A DNA stretch of 64,000 nucleotides. Origin: Parietaria judaica. Taxonomy: Eukaryota > Streptophyta > Magnoliopsida > Rosales > Urticaceae. The notes below the pieces were generated by a model. It made no database searches. It was not told the DNA's origin and saw only the letters and a program-made list of their open reading frames with translations. Position numbers and translations under genes: made by a program. This document shows positions 33,842 to 43,870 of this stretch, piece after piece. The stretch's first letter is position 1, and the number at the start of each line of letters is the position of its first letter. The stretch is taken from NCBI GenBank assembly GCA_954871525.1, contig OX940861.1, positions 35,415,201-35,479,200 of the forward strand, read 5' to 3'.

Positions 33842-36333
33842 TTAATTCTCCTCGTCGATGTCGACCTTACGATCCCCAGTCTCCTCCTCCTCCAAGTCGT
33901 CGCCCACGACCTCGTCCTCGCCTAGCCCGACACCTAGAACATCCTCCACGCCTACGATAGCTTCGGAAGCCTCTTCTCGATGCCCTTCGACGGTGAGAGT
34001 GGGATCGCGACGTGCGTCCGTGATGGCGCCAGGACGAGACGAGGCGGGGCTTGAAGACGGAGAGGGCCCAGAACCGACGGCACGAGGCGGAACACCACCT
34101 GGGAAATGAAACCCATCATAAATACTCCAGCAAAGACTCCTACACATGTAGCGGCTCTGAAAACACCACGAAGGAGATTCGGGCATTTACCTTGAGATCC
34201 TTCGGCCGAGGTGAGCTTGGCAAGCTGGAGCCCAAGCTTAGCAATGGTATCGTTGCGACGTTCGATCTTCTTATTGAGCTTCTCGGAGATCTTCTGTACG
34301 GCAAGGTGAGTCGCCGAAACCACCTCGCTCTTCGCTTCTTGAAGCTCCTCTGTCGCTTTCAGCAAGCCCTCCCGAGCCGTCTTCAAACTCCATTCTAGAG
34401 CTTCTACCCTGGCCACTTCGGCCCGAAGCGACGACACTTCGTCCTAGAGAGCACGACACTTACCACGCTCATCGGAAACCTGAGACTGCAACTTCTCAGC
34501 CGTCTCCTTCTGGAAGTCGGCATCTAACCTCGAAGAATACAGACTCTCCTCGACCTTTCGAAGTTTCCCTTGGGCGTCTCGCACCTCCTTCTCCCGAACA
34601 GCGAGCTGGGTCTCGGTCTCCTTTAGGCGCCCATCAGACCCCACCTCGTTGAGTTCGAGCTTCAAGGCCGCAACGTCTTTCTCATAGACGAGAACCAACT
34701 CGTTCATCGCGGTAAGAAACTGCAACCAAGAAATACGAGGTGATAAATACCTCGGAAAATTAATATCCCTGTAAAAATGAACCACAAGGATTACCTTCAC
34801 CCCGTTATGTGCCGCCTTCTCGTATTCCCTGCCACGCGCCAGTGAAAGCACATCAAGAGGATGACCTCGGCGGACCGAACTCGCAACGAAGCGTGAAGAG
34901 GCCCGAGGAGAATCAACGAGAGAATGGGAGCTCGCGAAATCAATTGAGATGGTCTGGACCCCCTGACGATCCCCGGATCCAGAACGGCTACTGCTTCCTT
35001 CACGAACCGCCGGGGCCTTCAGCTTCTCATCCTGCCGACGAAGGGGCGGAGCATACCCCTGGGGGTTTGACCTCGTGCGAGGTGCTTGACGTTCCGGAAT
35101 CACCTTGCCCCTTTTAGATGGAGCAACATTCACCTCGGCGCGATCAGGGGAACGATCACGCTTGTCCGACCGAGGCACAACGTCACTCGACGACCTCATG
35201 GAAACGACTTTCCCTTCAACGCCCGCTTCAGAACGTGCCTTGGCATCAGGCACCACCTCGCCCTCCACCTTGACCCTCCGAGACGACTGAGCCTCTTGCG
35301 CTTTCGCCACCAACGACTCCAACGCCATATCTTCGGGAGTCTCATCGGTCCTAGAAGAAACGTGGAGAACAAGCGGGGTGGGGTCCTTACGATGATTAGG
35401 AGATGAGTGCTGGCTGCTCGAAGACGTCATGGACTCCTCAGGCACTGCGGAACAAAGAAAACGAGGTGAAAAATGCACCTCGATTACATCGGTAGAAAAA
35501 AAAAACCTTGCGAGGTGAAAAAGAACCCACCAATGGCGGATAGAAGAGGAACTGAGAACACTTGACCTACGTCGGCCCGGAATTTCCAGTACCCAGAGGC
35601 CCGAATCCTGCTGACTGGAAAATCGTTCCAATCCAACCCTTTCTTTGGGGCCAGAATCTTCTTGAGCCCTCTGAACCTCTGATCAGCCTCCGGTACCACG
35701 ATCTTGGTCGCTGAAAGGCAAAAATGATTCGACAGTCAGAGCGGAAAAAGACGAAAAATGACGAAAATTACAAGGCACCAAAGTAAGCCTTCAAAGCCCA
35801 CCAGGGCCAGAACTCCATCTCGGAGGCTTCAGCGCCTCAGGGCGAACATCTCTGAGGAAGAAAAATCTCTCCGTCCACCCTCCTCGCACGTCAGGAGTCC
35901 CTTTGAGGATTCTTCCCATCCTCCCATTCAAAAAGAACCTCCCCGAAGACTTCCCAGCACTCTTGGGGTAGTAAAAACGAACAAGATCCTCAACAGTGAG
36001 GACCGCCCTGTTCTCCCGTGACATGACCCCTAGAGCCACGAGATTCCGGTAGGCGTTTGGGACCAACTGCCCAGGAGCCAAGCCGATGTGCTGGAGAAAC
36101 TCGACGATCACGTCGGGAAGGGGAAACTCAACCCCGGCTTCAAAGAAAGCCTCGTAAACGCACGACCACCCCGACCTCTCGTCGAAAGCTCGATCTAACG
36201 GGCCCGGAGCCTCCGTCTCAACGAAATCGGGAACATTGTATAGGCTCCGAAGTTCGCGAAGATAGGTCGGAATAATCACCGAGAGAGAACTATCGGCCTG
36301 GAGCGAATCACCTTTCGAACCAGAGGTAGACAT
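33842..36333 (-). pseudogene. Antisense gene of Gypsy-B (PF04195-like, coiled coil, spliced)
   Basis: A gene opposite to pol between integrase and the 3' LTR. Exon 1 starts at ATG 36333 (MSTSGSKGDSLQADSS) and carries a PF04195-like domain of about 170 residues (YLRELRSLYNVPDF, VPNAYRNLVALGVMSREN, VRGGWTERFFFLRD). A 3' splice site near 35712 leads to a conserved block (RFRGLKKILAPKKGLDW, RIRASGYWKFRAD). An open stretch from 35631 to 34444 then carries a Ser/Arg-rich charged region and, after a 75-nt intron (34720-34794), a long coiled coil that continues past one in-frame TAG (34444) to about 34215. A hydrophobic segment near 34100-34200 and an acidic tail ending at 33842 follow after a probable frameshift. 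Antisense genes are known in Tat-lineage elements such as Grande; the function is unknown. Confidence 0.72.
34720..34794 (-). other. Predicted 75-nt intron in Gypsy-B antisense gene
   Basis: On the minus strand it runs from GTAATCC to TTGGTTGCAG. It is open in frame if unspliced, yet its translation has no similarity to the Gypsy-A counterpart, while both flanks align well. It has the same length (75) and position as 4898-4972. Confidence 0.6.
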
Positions 36334-36904
36334 TTCTTCGTGGTTTGGGAGAAGAAAGAGAAGGGAAAATACGAAAGGAAAACAAGTGGAAACAAAGGGG
36401 GAACATGGATTTATAAAACCCTCACCTGTTTAAACCACAACCTCCTTCTCAGCACACGATCTCCAAAGCTGCAAATGATGAAAATAACTGACGAATTAGT
36501 GGGTTTTTAATGACCCCATCACGTCCGAAATATCTGTGGCAGCTGGAATTTACAAAGACCTTTTGACCGTTGTCTAATCTCTGATTCGATTGGACCTCTC
36601 TCCACTGCGAAGGATTGAAGCAAGCTTTGACACACGCAAAGCCAGTCACACGTTCCCACGTATCCTCCCCATGCACAGAGAATGATTCAAAACTGAACCG
36701 AATCAGTTACAACTCGGATATGGGCGAAATTTCAAGTTGCAAACAATTTGAATCACCCGCCAAATTCCTCAACACGCCTCACCAGAATATTTTCAACGGA
36801 TAATACCAAGATTATTCGAGGAAAATAAAATTCTCAAAGGGACGTGAATTTTTATTTCCCCTCAACGACATAATAGTTCACCAAGTGACAATCACTTAAT
36901 GAAC
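36334..36904. other. Gypsy-B region upstream of the antisense gene
   Basis: Non-coding as far as I can see. In antisense orientation it would be the promoter and leader. It contains a GA-rich leader-like stretch (36345-36400). The counterpart in Gypsy-A is 7047-7573, with a similar GGGTTTATAA-like block after the start region. Confidence 0.5.
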
Positions 36905-36916
36905 TGGGGGGCTCAC
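36905..36916 (+). other. Polypurine tract of Gypsy-B
   Basis: TGGGGGGCTCAC lies directly before the 3' LTR, as in Gypsy-A. Confidence 0.7.
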
Positions 36917-37597
36917 TGATGATGCAGGATTTCATCCTCCCCGAAAAACGACATCGAAAGACAAAACTACACCCATAGACATAAACGACGTAGGATCTAA
37001 AAGAGGAGTTGGGCTTCACAACGAACCAACAGCCCAATAATCGACCCAGCACGATCAGCCCGTCAAAAGCCCACTTCGAAGTCTAGTCAACAAGAACCCG
37101 GCCTTCTCACGAACTAGGCCCATGAAGATTCACCCAGTCAGTCCACAAAGACCCAGTAGCCCCGAGGAATAGGCATATTCACCCTTTATTGACCAAGCCA
37201 GAATCTTCCACGTGGAAAGAGACCAAATACCACGTCGTCGAAGTTTTACACGTGGTGATCAAAGCAGAGGCGAAGGGAGATTCATTTAGTCTACTAGCCG
37301 TTACTGAATTATAGGAAAGAGACGTTGTAATTCGGGCTATAAATAAAGCCTACGAAGTAACTCTAAGGACGATCATCTTGTTCTACGTTCTACACGAGCT
37401 TTTCACTCTGTATTCACTTTATTATCAATCAAACATACAAATTCCTTATTATCGATCATCTCTTTACCAAATTGTCATCTCGTAACTTTATTCACCGAAG
37501 TGGGTTTTATCTCGGATAGTTAAGATCCATTGTGGTATTCATCGTAAACAGAGTGCTATCACTTTGTGACAGTTGGTCGTGATTATTCACATCAACA
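36917..37597 (+). repeat. 3' LTR of Gypsy-B
   Basis: A 681-bp LTR, nearly identical to the 5' LTR, with TATA box at 37338-37345. It is followed by the target copy GTAGT. Confidence 0.96.
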
Positions 37598-37689
37598 GTA
37601 GTTATGAATTATGATTACCATAATTAGAAATGGGCATTTTTTTTAAACCTTGAGTCACAAATGGGCATTACCCTCATTTAGCCTTTTTT

Positions 37690-37983
37690 TTTATTTTTAT
37701 TTAACCTTATAAAAACCAAGTGATTTCAAGAAGATATTAAAATAACAAGAATTTGATTTTTTTTTTAAATATGTATTTATTTATTTATTTCTAGTAATTG
37801 TTATATACTTATATTACCTTACCAGTATGTTCTGTATTTACTCAACAAATATACTGAAGGTAAATCGCTCCTGAGAAAACAATTTCAAGTCCAACGCAAA
37901 AAGGAGATAATTATTAATACCATGTTTTGTGAAGTTTACAACAAAGACATTATTAAAGAAGATGAGTGTTATTATATTATATC
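37690..37983. repeat. Remnant of the PHT1-locus tandem repeat
   Basis: 37821-37983 (ACCAGTATGTTCTGTATTT, then AAGTCCAACGC, then TTAAAGAAGATGAGT) repeats 19501-19665, the 3' flank of PHT1. The preceding T-rich part (ATTTTTATTTAACCTTATAA) resembles the DNA after the deleted PHT1 copy near 18495-18520. The similarity ends close to the aminotransferase stop codon. Confidence 0.7.
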
Positions 37984-38012
37984 AACTATTCCACGAAAAC
38001 TGAAGGCAAATT

Positions 38013-39164
38013 TCACTTCTTCAAGAGCTTCTCCTTCATCCTCTCCACGGCAGCTCTCAGCGTCCCCTCGTCCTTGCAGAAGGTGAATCTCACGAGCTTT
38101 TTCCCGTCTTCCGGGTCCAAGTAGAACACGCTCGTCGGAATCGCAACAACCCCAACCTCCTTGATTAAGTGCTCGCAGAACTCGACGTCGTTGGAGAATC
38201 CGAACGGAGTGTGATCAACTACCACAAAGTAGGTCCCGCTCGACGGGAAAACCCTAAACCCAACGGCCTCCAAACCCTCGACCAGGATCGCCTTCTTGGC
38301 TGAGTAATCGCTCCTTAGTTCCTCGTAATACGACTCGGGGGCCCGGAGAGCGGCGGCAGCAGCCGACTGCATCGGTGTCGAGGTGGCAAACGTGAGGAAA
38401 GCGTGCGCCTGCCTCACTCCCCACGTCAGGTGAGGAGGGGCGATCGCCCACCCGATCTTCCACCCGGTTAAGGAGAATGTCTTCCCCAACGAGTTCATCG
38501 TCACTGTTCGATCGAACATCCCGGGGAGAGAGGCGATAGAGATGTGATCCATCTCGAAGGCCAATTTGTCGTAGACTTCGTCACTGAAAACCAATACATC
38601 GTTCTCGATGCAGAGCGAGGCGATCGTGGTGAGCTCGTCTTTAGTAAACATCTTACCAGTCGGATTGTGAGGTGTATTCATAAGGATTGCCCGAGTGTTC
38701 TTCGATATTGTGGACTTGAGCTCGTCGATCGGGAGAGAGAAATCCGGAGGACGTAAAGTAATGCTCTTTACTTTGGCTCCGGCCATTGATAGGGTGGCTT
38801 CGTAAGAGTCGTAAAATGGGGCGAAAACGATGACCTCGTCGTTAGGGTTTATGAGGCCGAGTATTGTGGCCGCTATCGCTTCGGTGCATCCGGACGTGAC
38901 AGTGATTTCTTTCTCGGGGTTTACTGTGAGACCTGAATCCTTCTTGAACCGCTCAGCGATGGCGGAGTTTAAGTCCGGAACTCCGTATCCACGAGCGTAT
39001 TGATTCTTTCCGTCCTTAATGGCTTGGATGGCTGCTTCCTTCACGAAGTCAGGACCGTCGAAGTTGGGAAACCCTTGACCGAGGTTTATCGCTCCGTGTT
39101 TGATGGCGAGACTGCTCATTTGAGTGAATATCGTTGTTTTGAACTTCTCCAACCGCTTGGCGAT
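38013..39164 (-). CDS. VAS1: VAS1-like aminotransferase, exon 2
   Basis: The main coding exon of a fold-type-I PLP-dependent aminotransferase closely resembling Arabidopsis At1g77670 (VAS1), which transaminates methionine with an auxin-pathway oxoacid and so links ethylene and auxin metabolism. The exon gives 383 residues, beginning IAKRLEKFKTTIF after a CTTCTCAG acceptor. It has the PLP-site Asn in NTPHNPTG (residue 214 of the spliced protein), Asp242 and Tyr245 in SDEVYDK, Schiff-base Lys275 in SLGKTFSLTGWK, and the carboxylate-binding Arg406 in VRFTFCK. The open frame extends to 39221 but those 19 codons are intron. With exon 1 the protein is 430 residues. No break is seen. Family members also act on kynurenine or glutamine, so substrate is inferred. 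Confidence 0.93.
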   Translation of the reverse strand: MAKRLEKFKTTIFTQMSSLAIKHGAINLGQGFPNFDGPDFVKEAAIQAIKDGKNQYARGYGVPDLNSAIAERFKKDSGLTVNPEKEITVTSGCTEAIAATILGLINPNDEVIVFAPFYDSYEATLSMAGAKVKSITLRPPDFSLPIDELKSTISKNTRAILMNTPHNPTGKMFTKDELTTIASLCIENDVLVFSDEVYDKLAFEMDHISIASLPGMFDRTVTMNSLGKTFSLTGWKIGWAIAPPHLTWGVRQAHAFLTFATSTPMQSAAAAALRAPESYYEELRSDYSAKKAILVEGLEAVGFRVFPSSGTYFVVVDHTPFGFSNDVEFCEHLIKEVGVVAIPTSVFYLDPEDGKKLVRFTFCKDEGTLRAAVERMKEKLLKK

Positions 39165-41278
39165 CTGAGAAGGGAACATACAAATGAAATAATCACTGAA
39201 ATTAAAGCTATTAACGAACAAGAAACTATAAAACTTATCCTAGAAAATAAGGTAAGGGAAGGAATTGATTTGTCATGAATAATGAATGAAGAATTCAAAA
39301 TTCATTTCTACATGTAACATCAGAAGCAGTCATTGTCCATTATAATAAGCAAGTGCGACAAACTTTTGGGACGATTTTCGGTAGACAGACGAAATCTGAT
39401 GACTTGAACACATTGAAATTGATCATAAAAAATCTAGGTCCACAATGAGAGAAGTAGGCAGAAAATTTTCCGAAACGATCCATTAAATAGAGTTGATCGA
39501 TAAAAATTACGACGTTTGCAGTCGTCCTCGTAACTTTGATCTCTGATTTTGTCGAGCTTTAATAGTTAATATCAATTAAGAAAAAGGCAGCACAAAGAAA
39601 GATAGTTGCATAAAGTCACAATATCAGCTGAATTTGAACACAGACTACATACAGTGTTCACCGAAGTCTAAACAAAAGCAATCGTTTCTTGTTAAACATA
39701 TCTCTATAGAAATCAAGTCGAGTGTTACCGACGTTTCGGACAAGAGATCTGGATTAACGTACGCACGGAAGATCACTCAACCGAGCTCAAGCGGACACAA
39801 GGACGAATAAGTCTTTTTGCTAGTCATTTTAGGCATTTTAGTCTTTTATGCTTTGTGAAAATAATACAACCATTAAATATCCTCATTTGTGTTGGAGGGA
39901 GGTTATGCAGAGAGTCTAGAATTCCCGTAGAAGGGGATTTAGGGCTAAACTGTACTTGGTGTTCGTACTGGTGTTCTTCCCCATTGAGGAGATTGATTTC
40001 GATCTTCACTGTGTGTCACCATTCTTGAGCAGCTTGCTTGAGTTTGTGTAGAGTGGATTGGATCAGTGATTTGTGCGTGCAGATTGAGCTCAAGAAGGAG
40101 AATCGAACACGGCGAGAGGAAAGTGGAATTTCACGAGGTCTACGCCACCAATCACGAGGGCGATTCAGCGGGACCGTAACATCGAGCTCACCGAAAGTTT
40201 TACCCTCCACTTCAAGTGATACTTAACAGTATAGTACTGTCTTATTTCGGCGAACTGAATAAGTAGTGATACATATAAAAACAAGGTTTAGGACAGAAGG
40301 CATATAGAACATAGTGAGCCGAATATTGCTTCAATAGCCTCTATAGCTTAAGAGCCTAGAAATCTAAGACAGAACAAAGTGAACATAACACGCAAATGCA
40401 ACTGCAACTTGCAAGCCTATCAGAAGCCGGCACTTTACAGTTGACAAACTAGAAGCTTCGCGGCAAATCAATGGACCAAAAAATGGCGATTCTAAGCGGA
40501 AACGGACATGGATAACATCAGAATTCAGATGGTAATTAGAGAAGAAACATGTGATGATGTGGCTTTATAATAAATGGGTCCCATTTGTGGGTGCTTGTAA
40601 AGTCTAGCGTTAGGTTTTGTGAAGAGAGATAGAAGAAGGGAGAGAACATATTCTTGAGAGAAAACACTTAGAGAAAAAAGAAGAAATCTTGACAGCTTGT
40701 AATCTTTATAATCTCGGATTGATTTGATAAGTAAAAACACTCTCCGAGCAGGAAATAAGACATTTGATTTGGTCCAAACCTGGGTAAATACTCTTATCTC
40801 CATCCTTTATTTTCCGTCGATTGATTGTCTAGGATTTGAGCCACCGAGGCTACATATACATATATGCTAGTATACTATCCATAATCCGCTAGTATCCGAC
40901 ATTGAAATATCACAACAAAACTCAATCCCAGAAAAGGTGAAAATTTGAACAAGACTGCCAACAGAAGAGAGTTCCAAGAAAAAGAAGCCGGAAAAACCGC
41001 ACCCAAATCGGAAATCGAAGCACGGACCAGAGGAATGGAACTTGTAGCTCGAAACATGACACTAGAAAAAACAGAAAGCTAACATCTTGAATCCCACGAC
41101 TACTAGCTTTGTCGTGGGAACATCATCAATGAGTCAAAGAAAGTTCAATTGCAATCTACATATCACGTGAAAATGCAAATGCAAGCAGACGCACAATCAG
41201 AGAAAAGGTGAAGGCATTGAGCAAGCAAACCCTCAATCCGTCCGATGAGACCCAATCGGAAATGGAAGGTCGGCGTAC
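39165..41278 (-). other. Intron 1 of the VAS1-like gene (2.1 kb)
   Basis: The donor CAG|GTACGCC (minus strand) lies at 41278 and the acceptor CTTCTCAG at 39165. Both sides are phase 0. The intron contains blocks that look like old insertions, at about 39800-40230 and 40525-40810. The second has an LTR-like run (GAGAGAAAACACTTAGAG, then GGATTGATTTGATAAG), but I found no target duplications. No exon is evident within it. Confidence 0.75.
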
Positions 41279-41419
41279 CTGCAGTGGTCGATCGGCGACG
41301 GTGGGAGTGGCCGTTGACATCGCTGCGGCGAGACAAGGGCGTCTTCTTGCCTTGAAATGTGGGGAGAAGGCAGAGAGAAAGCGGAGGTCGGGGAGTGTCC
41401 AGGTGCAGTGAATCTGCAT
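41279..41419 (-). CDS. VAS1: VAS1-like aminotransferase, exon 1 (transit peptide)
   Basis: A 47-codon first exon starting MQIHCTWTLPDLRFLSAF and ending ADRPLQ just before a GT donor. Joining Q47 to IAKRLEKF gives PLQ-IAKRLEKF, as in plant homologues. The N-terminus is rich in Ser, Ala and Arg with few acids (SPHFKARRRPCLAAAMSTA), consistent with a plastid transit peptide, or a downstream start at Met34 for a cytosolic form. The upstream region has no clear TATA box. Confidence 0.78.
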
Positions 41420-42098
41420 GACAAAGGAAAGGGGTAAGCGAGGTATTTATAAGAGATGCGAATGGCGTGTATGGCTCACTCTCAGGCAAGTTTGACTCTG
41501 TGAGGGAAGAGAAAAGGAAACATGTGACCTCTCATTTATTCTATTATTACTATACCTTCGTTCTATGCCTCACCTCACCATTATTATTTCTGCTATTTAT
41601 AATATCGATAAATATTTATTATCAAATATTCCCTGAATTTGTTACTTTAATTTTAATTTACTCTCGATTTTGATAATGACTTGAGTAACTTAAATTTTTT
41701 TTAAACGGGTCAAGTTCTCGTATCTTTTTGAACTAAGTTTGTTTGGCCTAATGGTCACGGGTTCAAAAGACTCAAATAAGTGCCCCATTTACATATTTGT
41801 AAATTTGACCAGTAGTATCACCTATTCATACACTGAATATATCTACTAATGCGAGAATTTATTATAACCTTAGCTGATAGTGTTAATCCCATTAAAAAAA
41901 AATCTCGTATCTTTTTTTATTTGAGATTTAACTTATTTCCTCAAGAAGTTGGTCTTTTTAGGGTCACTCATTTTTAATTGATTTTTTTATATATATAAAA
42001 TGAGCTTAAAGCGCATAAAGAGTCATGTTTTCCTTATATTGAACTTATGCTTATATAATGACCACGTACAAATAGATTTCTGAGGGTAAAATGATCAA
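41420..42098. other. Intergenic DNA upstream of the VAS1-like gene
   Basis: The presumed promoter side of the aminotransferase. It is AT-rich, with a CTCAAAT/GTCAC-containing stretch and no gene or repeat that I can define. Confidence 0.5.
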
Positions 42099-42806
42099 TG
42101 AAACGCCAGTTTTCTTCGGTTATGTGGAATATAACGATGAAGTAAAAACATATGTGAAAGTAAAAAGACGCACACGATGTTTAATTAACTCAGTTCGATA
42201 CCTATATATTTTTGTGGGGCCATCACCCAGATTAATCTACACGAGTAAGTACAAGTTGGACGTTACTCAATCGTTCTGTTTACCAAACAACAAACTGAAA
42301 AAACTATCATCTATTACCAGCGATGTAACAAGACTTATAACTAGTTGATTAAGAGATCGACACGGCTGCTCGGCAAGCGGGTAAGGCGACTTCCAGCGAT
42401 CGTCAACGAGTGCGTACTACGGGTGCAACCGAAACCGGGAACCGGGAAATTAGCTTTTTTTCGTCCCTGTTCCGAAAAATCAGGAAAAAAAATTTTGGTC
42501 ACAGTTCCGGTAACGGTTCCAGTTCTGGTAACTGTTCCCGATTCAAAAAAATTCCTGGTAACGGTACCGATTCAAATTTCCCGGTTCCGATTCCGGTTAC
42601 GGTTCCATTTCTAAAATTTCCCGGTTCCGATTCTAAATTTCCCGGTTCTAAAAGGGTTTGACTTAAAAATGACATGTAGTTTTTGAAAAATTAGTAACTA
42701 AAAATTACACGTAGTGTAAAAAACGACAATATAAATATATATTACACTAAAAACGACATACTAAAAACTTAAAAAGGACATGTAGTTTAAAATCGAAACC
42801 GGTACC

Positions 42807-43810
42807 TGTTGATGTGCAAATTCGTTCCTTAATAGGAATTATAAGATCATTAATTAAATTAATGGTCCAAATTAATTAAAAGCATAAGTCATAAATATAT
42901 TTGAATATTTATGCAAAATGGGCTTATAAAATACGAAGCCCAGAGGCCCAATGAACACTCGACTATGTTCAGGCCCGGACAGAACTAAAAGCCCACAAGG
43001 CAAGAAGCTCACCACGAGCAGAAAGTGCTCAAAAGAAGTTCGAACAGAGCTTTCCAAGGGAGGAAACCCCGAACTAAGCTCAAAGATCCTACCTCAAGAC
43101 AAAAACCAACACTTGGTCGAAATCCAAACATCAAACAGATTAAACGACCTGAAGAACCCAAAGCTCGCCCCGGGCAGAAATTGCCACAAAGGGATCCGAG
43201 CAGAAACATACGAAACACCCGAGCACGAACAGACCAAGTCAACCGCCTCAATTCAAACCTCCAAAGCCCGACCAGGATGATCGCCACGATCCAAATTCAA
43301 ATCCCACGATGACAAGTCAAAGTCCACTACTGCGCAAATCTCTCAGAACGTGGCCCACGTGTCAGCTCGACAACAAGACAAGCTCCGAACTCGAAGCCAC
43401 CACCAACGTACACTTCCAACGGGCAGAAACCAGAAGCCTATAAAAGCAAGGAAACAGCCACATCATGCGCACGCAAGCATTCATCCTGAGAGAAAAGAGT
43501 TTGAGATTTGTATTTTCAGAGTATTTTCATCTTTTACTTTCGATCTACCAGAAATTGGCTTGTGGTTTCGGTTGATCACCTTTTGAAAGCAATAAACGTA
43601 CAGAGGACGTAGTCAACTACCGCATTGGGACGAACCTCTCTAAAAAACCTCAGTGTTCTACTCTTTTTAATTCTTTTGATTTTATTTATATTTGTCACCG
43701 TCTAAAGTATTGACGACGCAGAGGGTAGAATCCACAAAAAACTCAGCAATATCAAATCGAAATCCCATTCACAATTCACGTGACTGTTGGTGTGTAAAAA
43801 CACGTCATCA
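42807..43810 (+). repeat. 5' LTR of Gypsy-C
   Basis: A 1,004-bp LTR, starting TGTTGATGTGC and ending CACGTCATCA, with a TATAAAAG box at 43439-43446. It is followed by the primer-binding site TGGCGCC at 43814-43820. Confidence 0.93.
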
Positions 43811-43870
43811 GTTTGGCGCCGTCTGTGGGAAACTTTGATCTCGCTAACTCTGTCATACTTCGACACGACG

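Larger units (their letters stand above)
23860..37597 (+). mobile_element. Gypsy-B: complete Ty3/gypsy (Tat-lineage) retrotransposon
   Basis: A structurally complete 13.7-kb element (about 11 kb without its nested LTR) with a perfect 5-bp duplication, GTAGT, at 23855-23859 and 37598-37602. The order is 5' LTR, primer-binding site, gag, protease, RT, RNase H, archaeal-type RNase H, integrase, long 3' region with an antisense gene, purine tract and 3' LTR. By eye the two 681-bp LTRs differ at about six positions (about 0.9%), so insertion was recent. Even so, the reading frames carry several stops and at least two frameshifts. Gypsy-A belongs to the same broad family. Confidence 0.96.
21996..37682. 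mobile_element. Mutator-like element, split by Gypsy-B
   Basis: The left end (AATGCCC, CCTAAAGTTTATGAG, TTGCCCATG, about 21996-22050) is matched in inverse by the right end (CATTTCTAATTATGG side, TGGGCAT twice, about 37630-37682). The paired blocks are AATGCCCA, CTMAAGKTT and TGCCCAT at matching spacing. Removing Gypsy-B leaves about 1.95 kb. The interior has a GC-rich C/T-heavy block at about 22290-22690 unlike the flanks, then AT-rich tandem repeats. Flanking T-rich DNA makes the duplication hard to define. It resembles a Pack-MULE that has picked up foreign sequence; the class is inferred. Confidence 0.42.
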
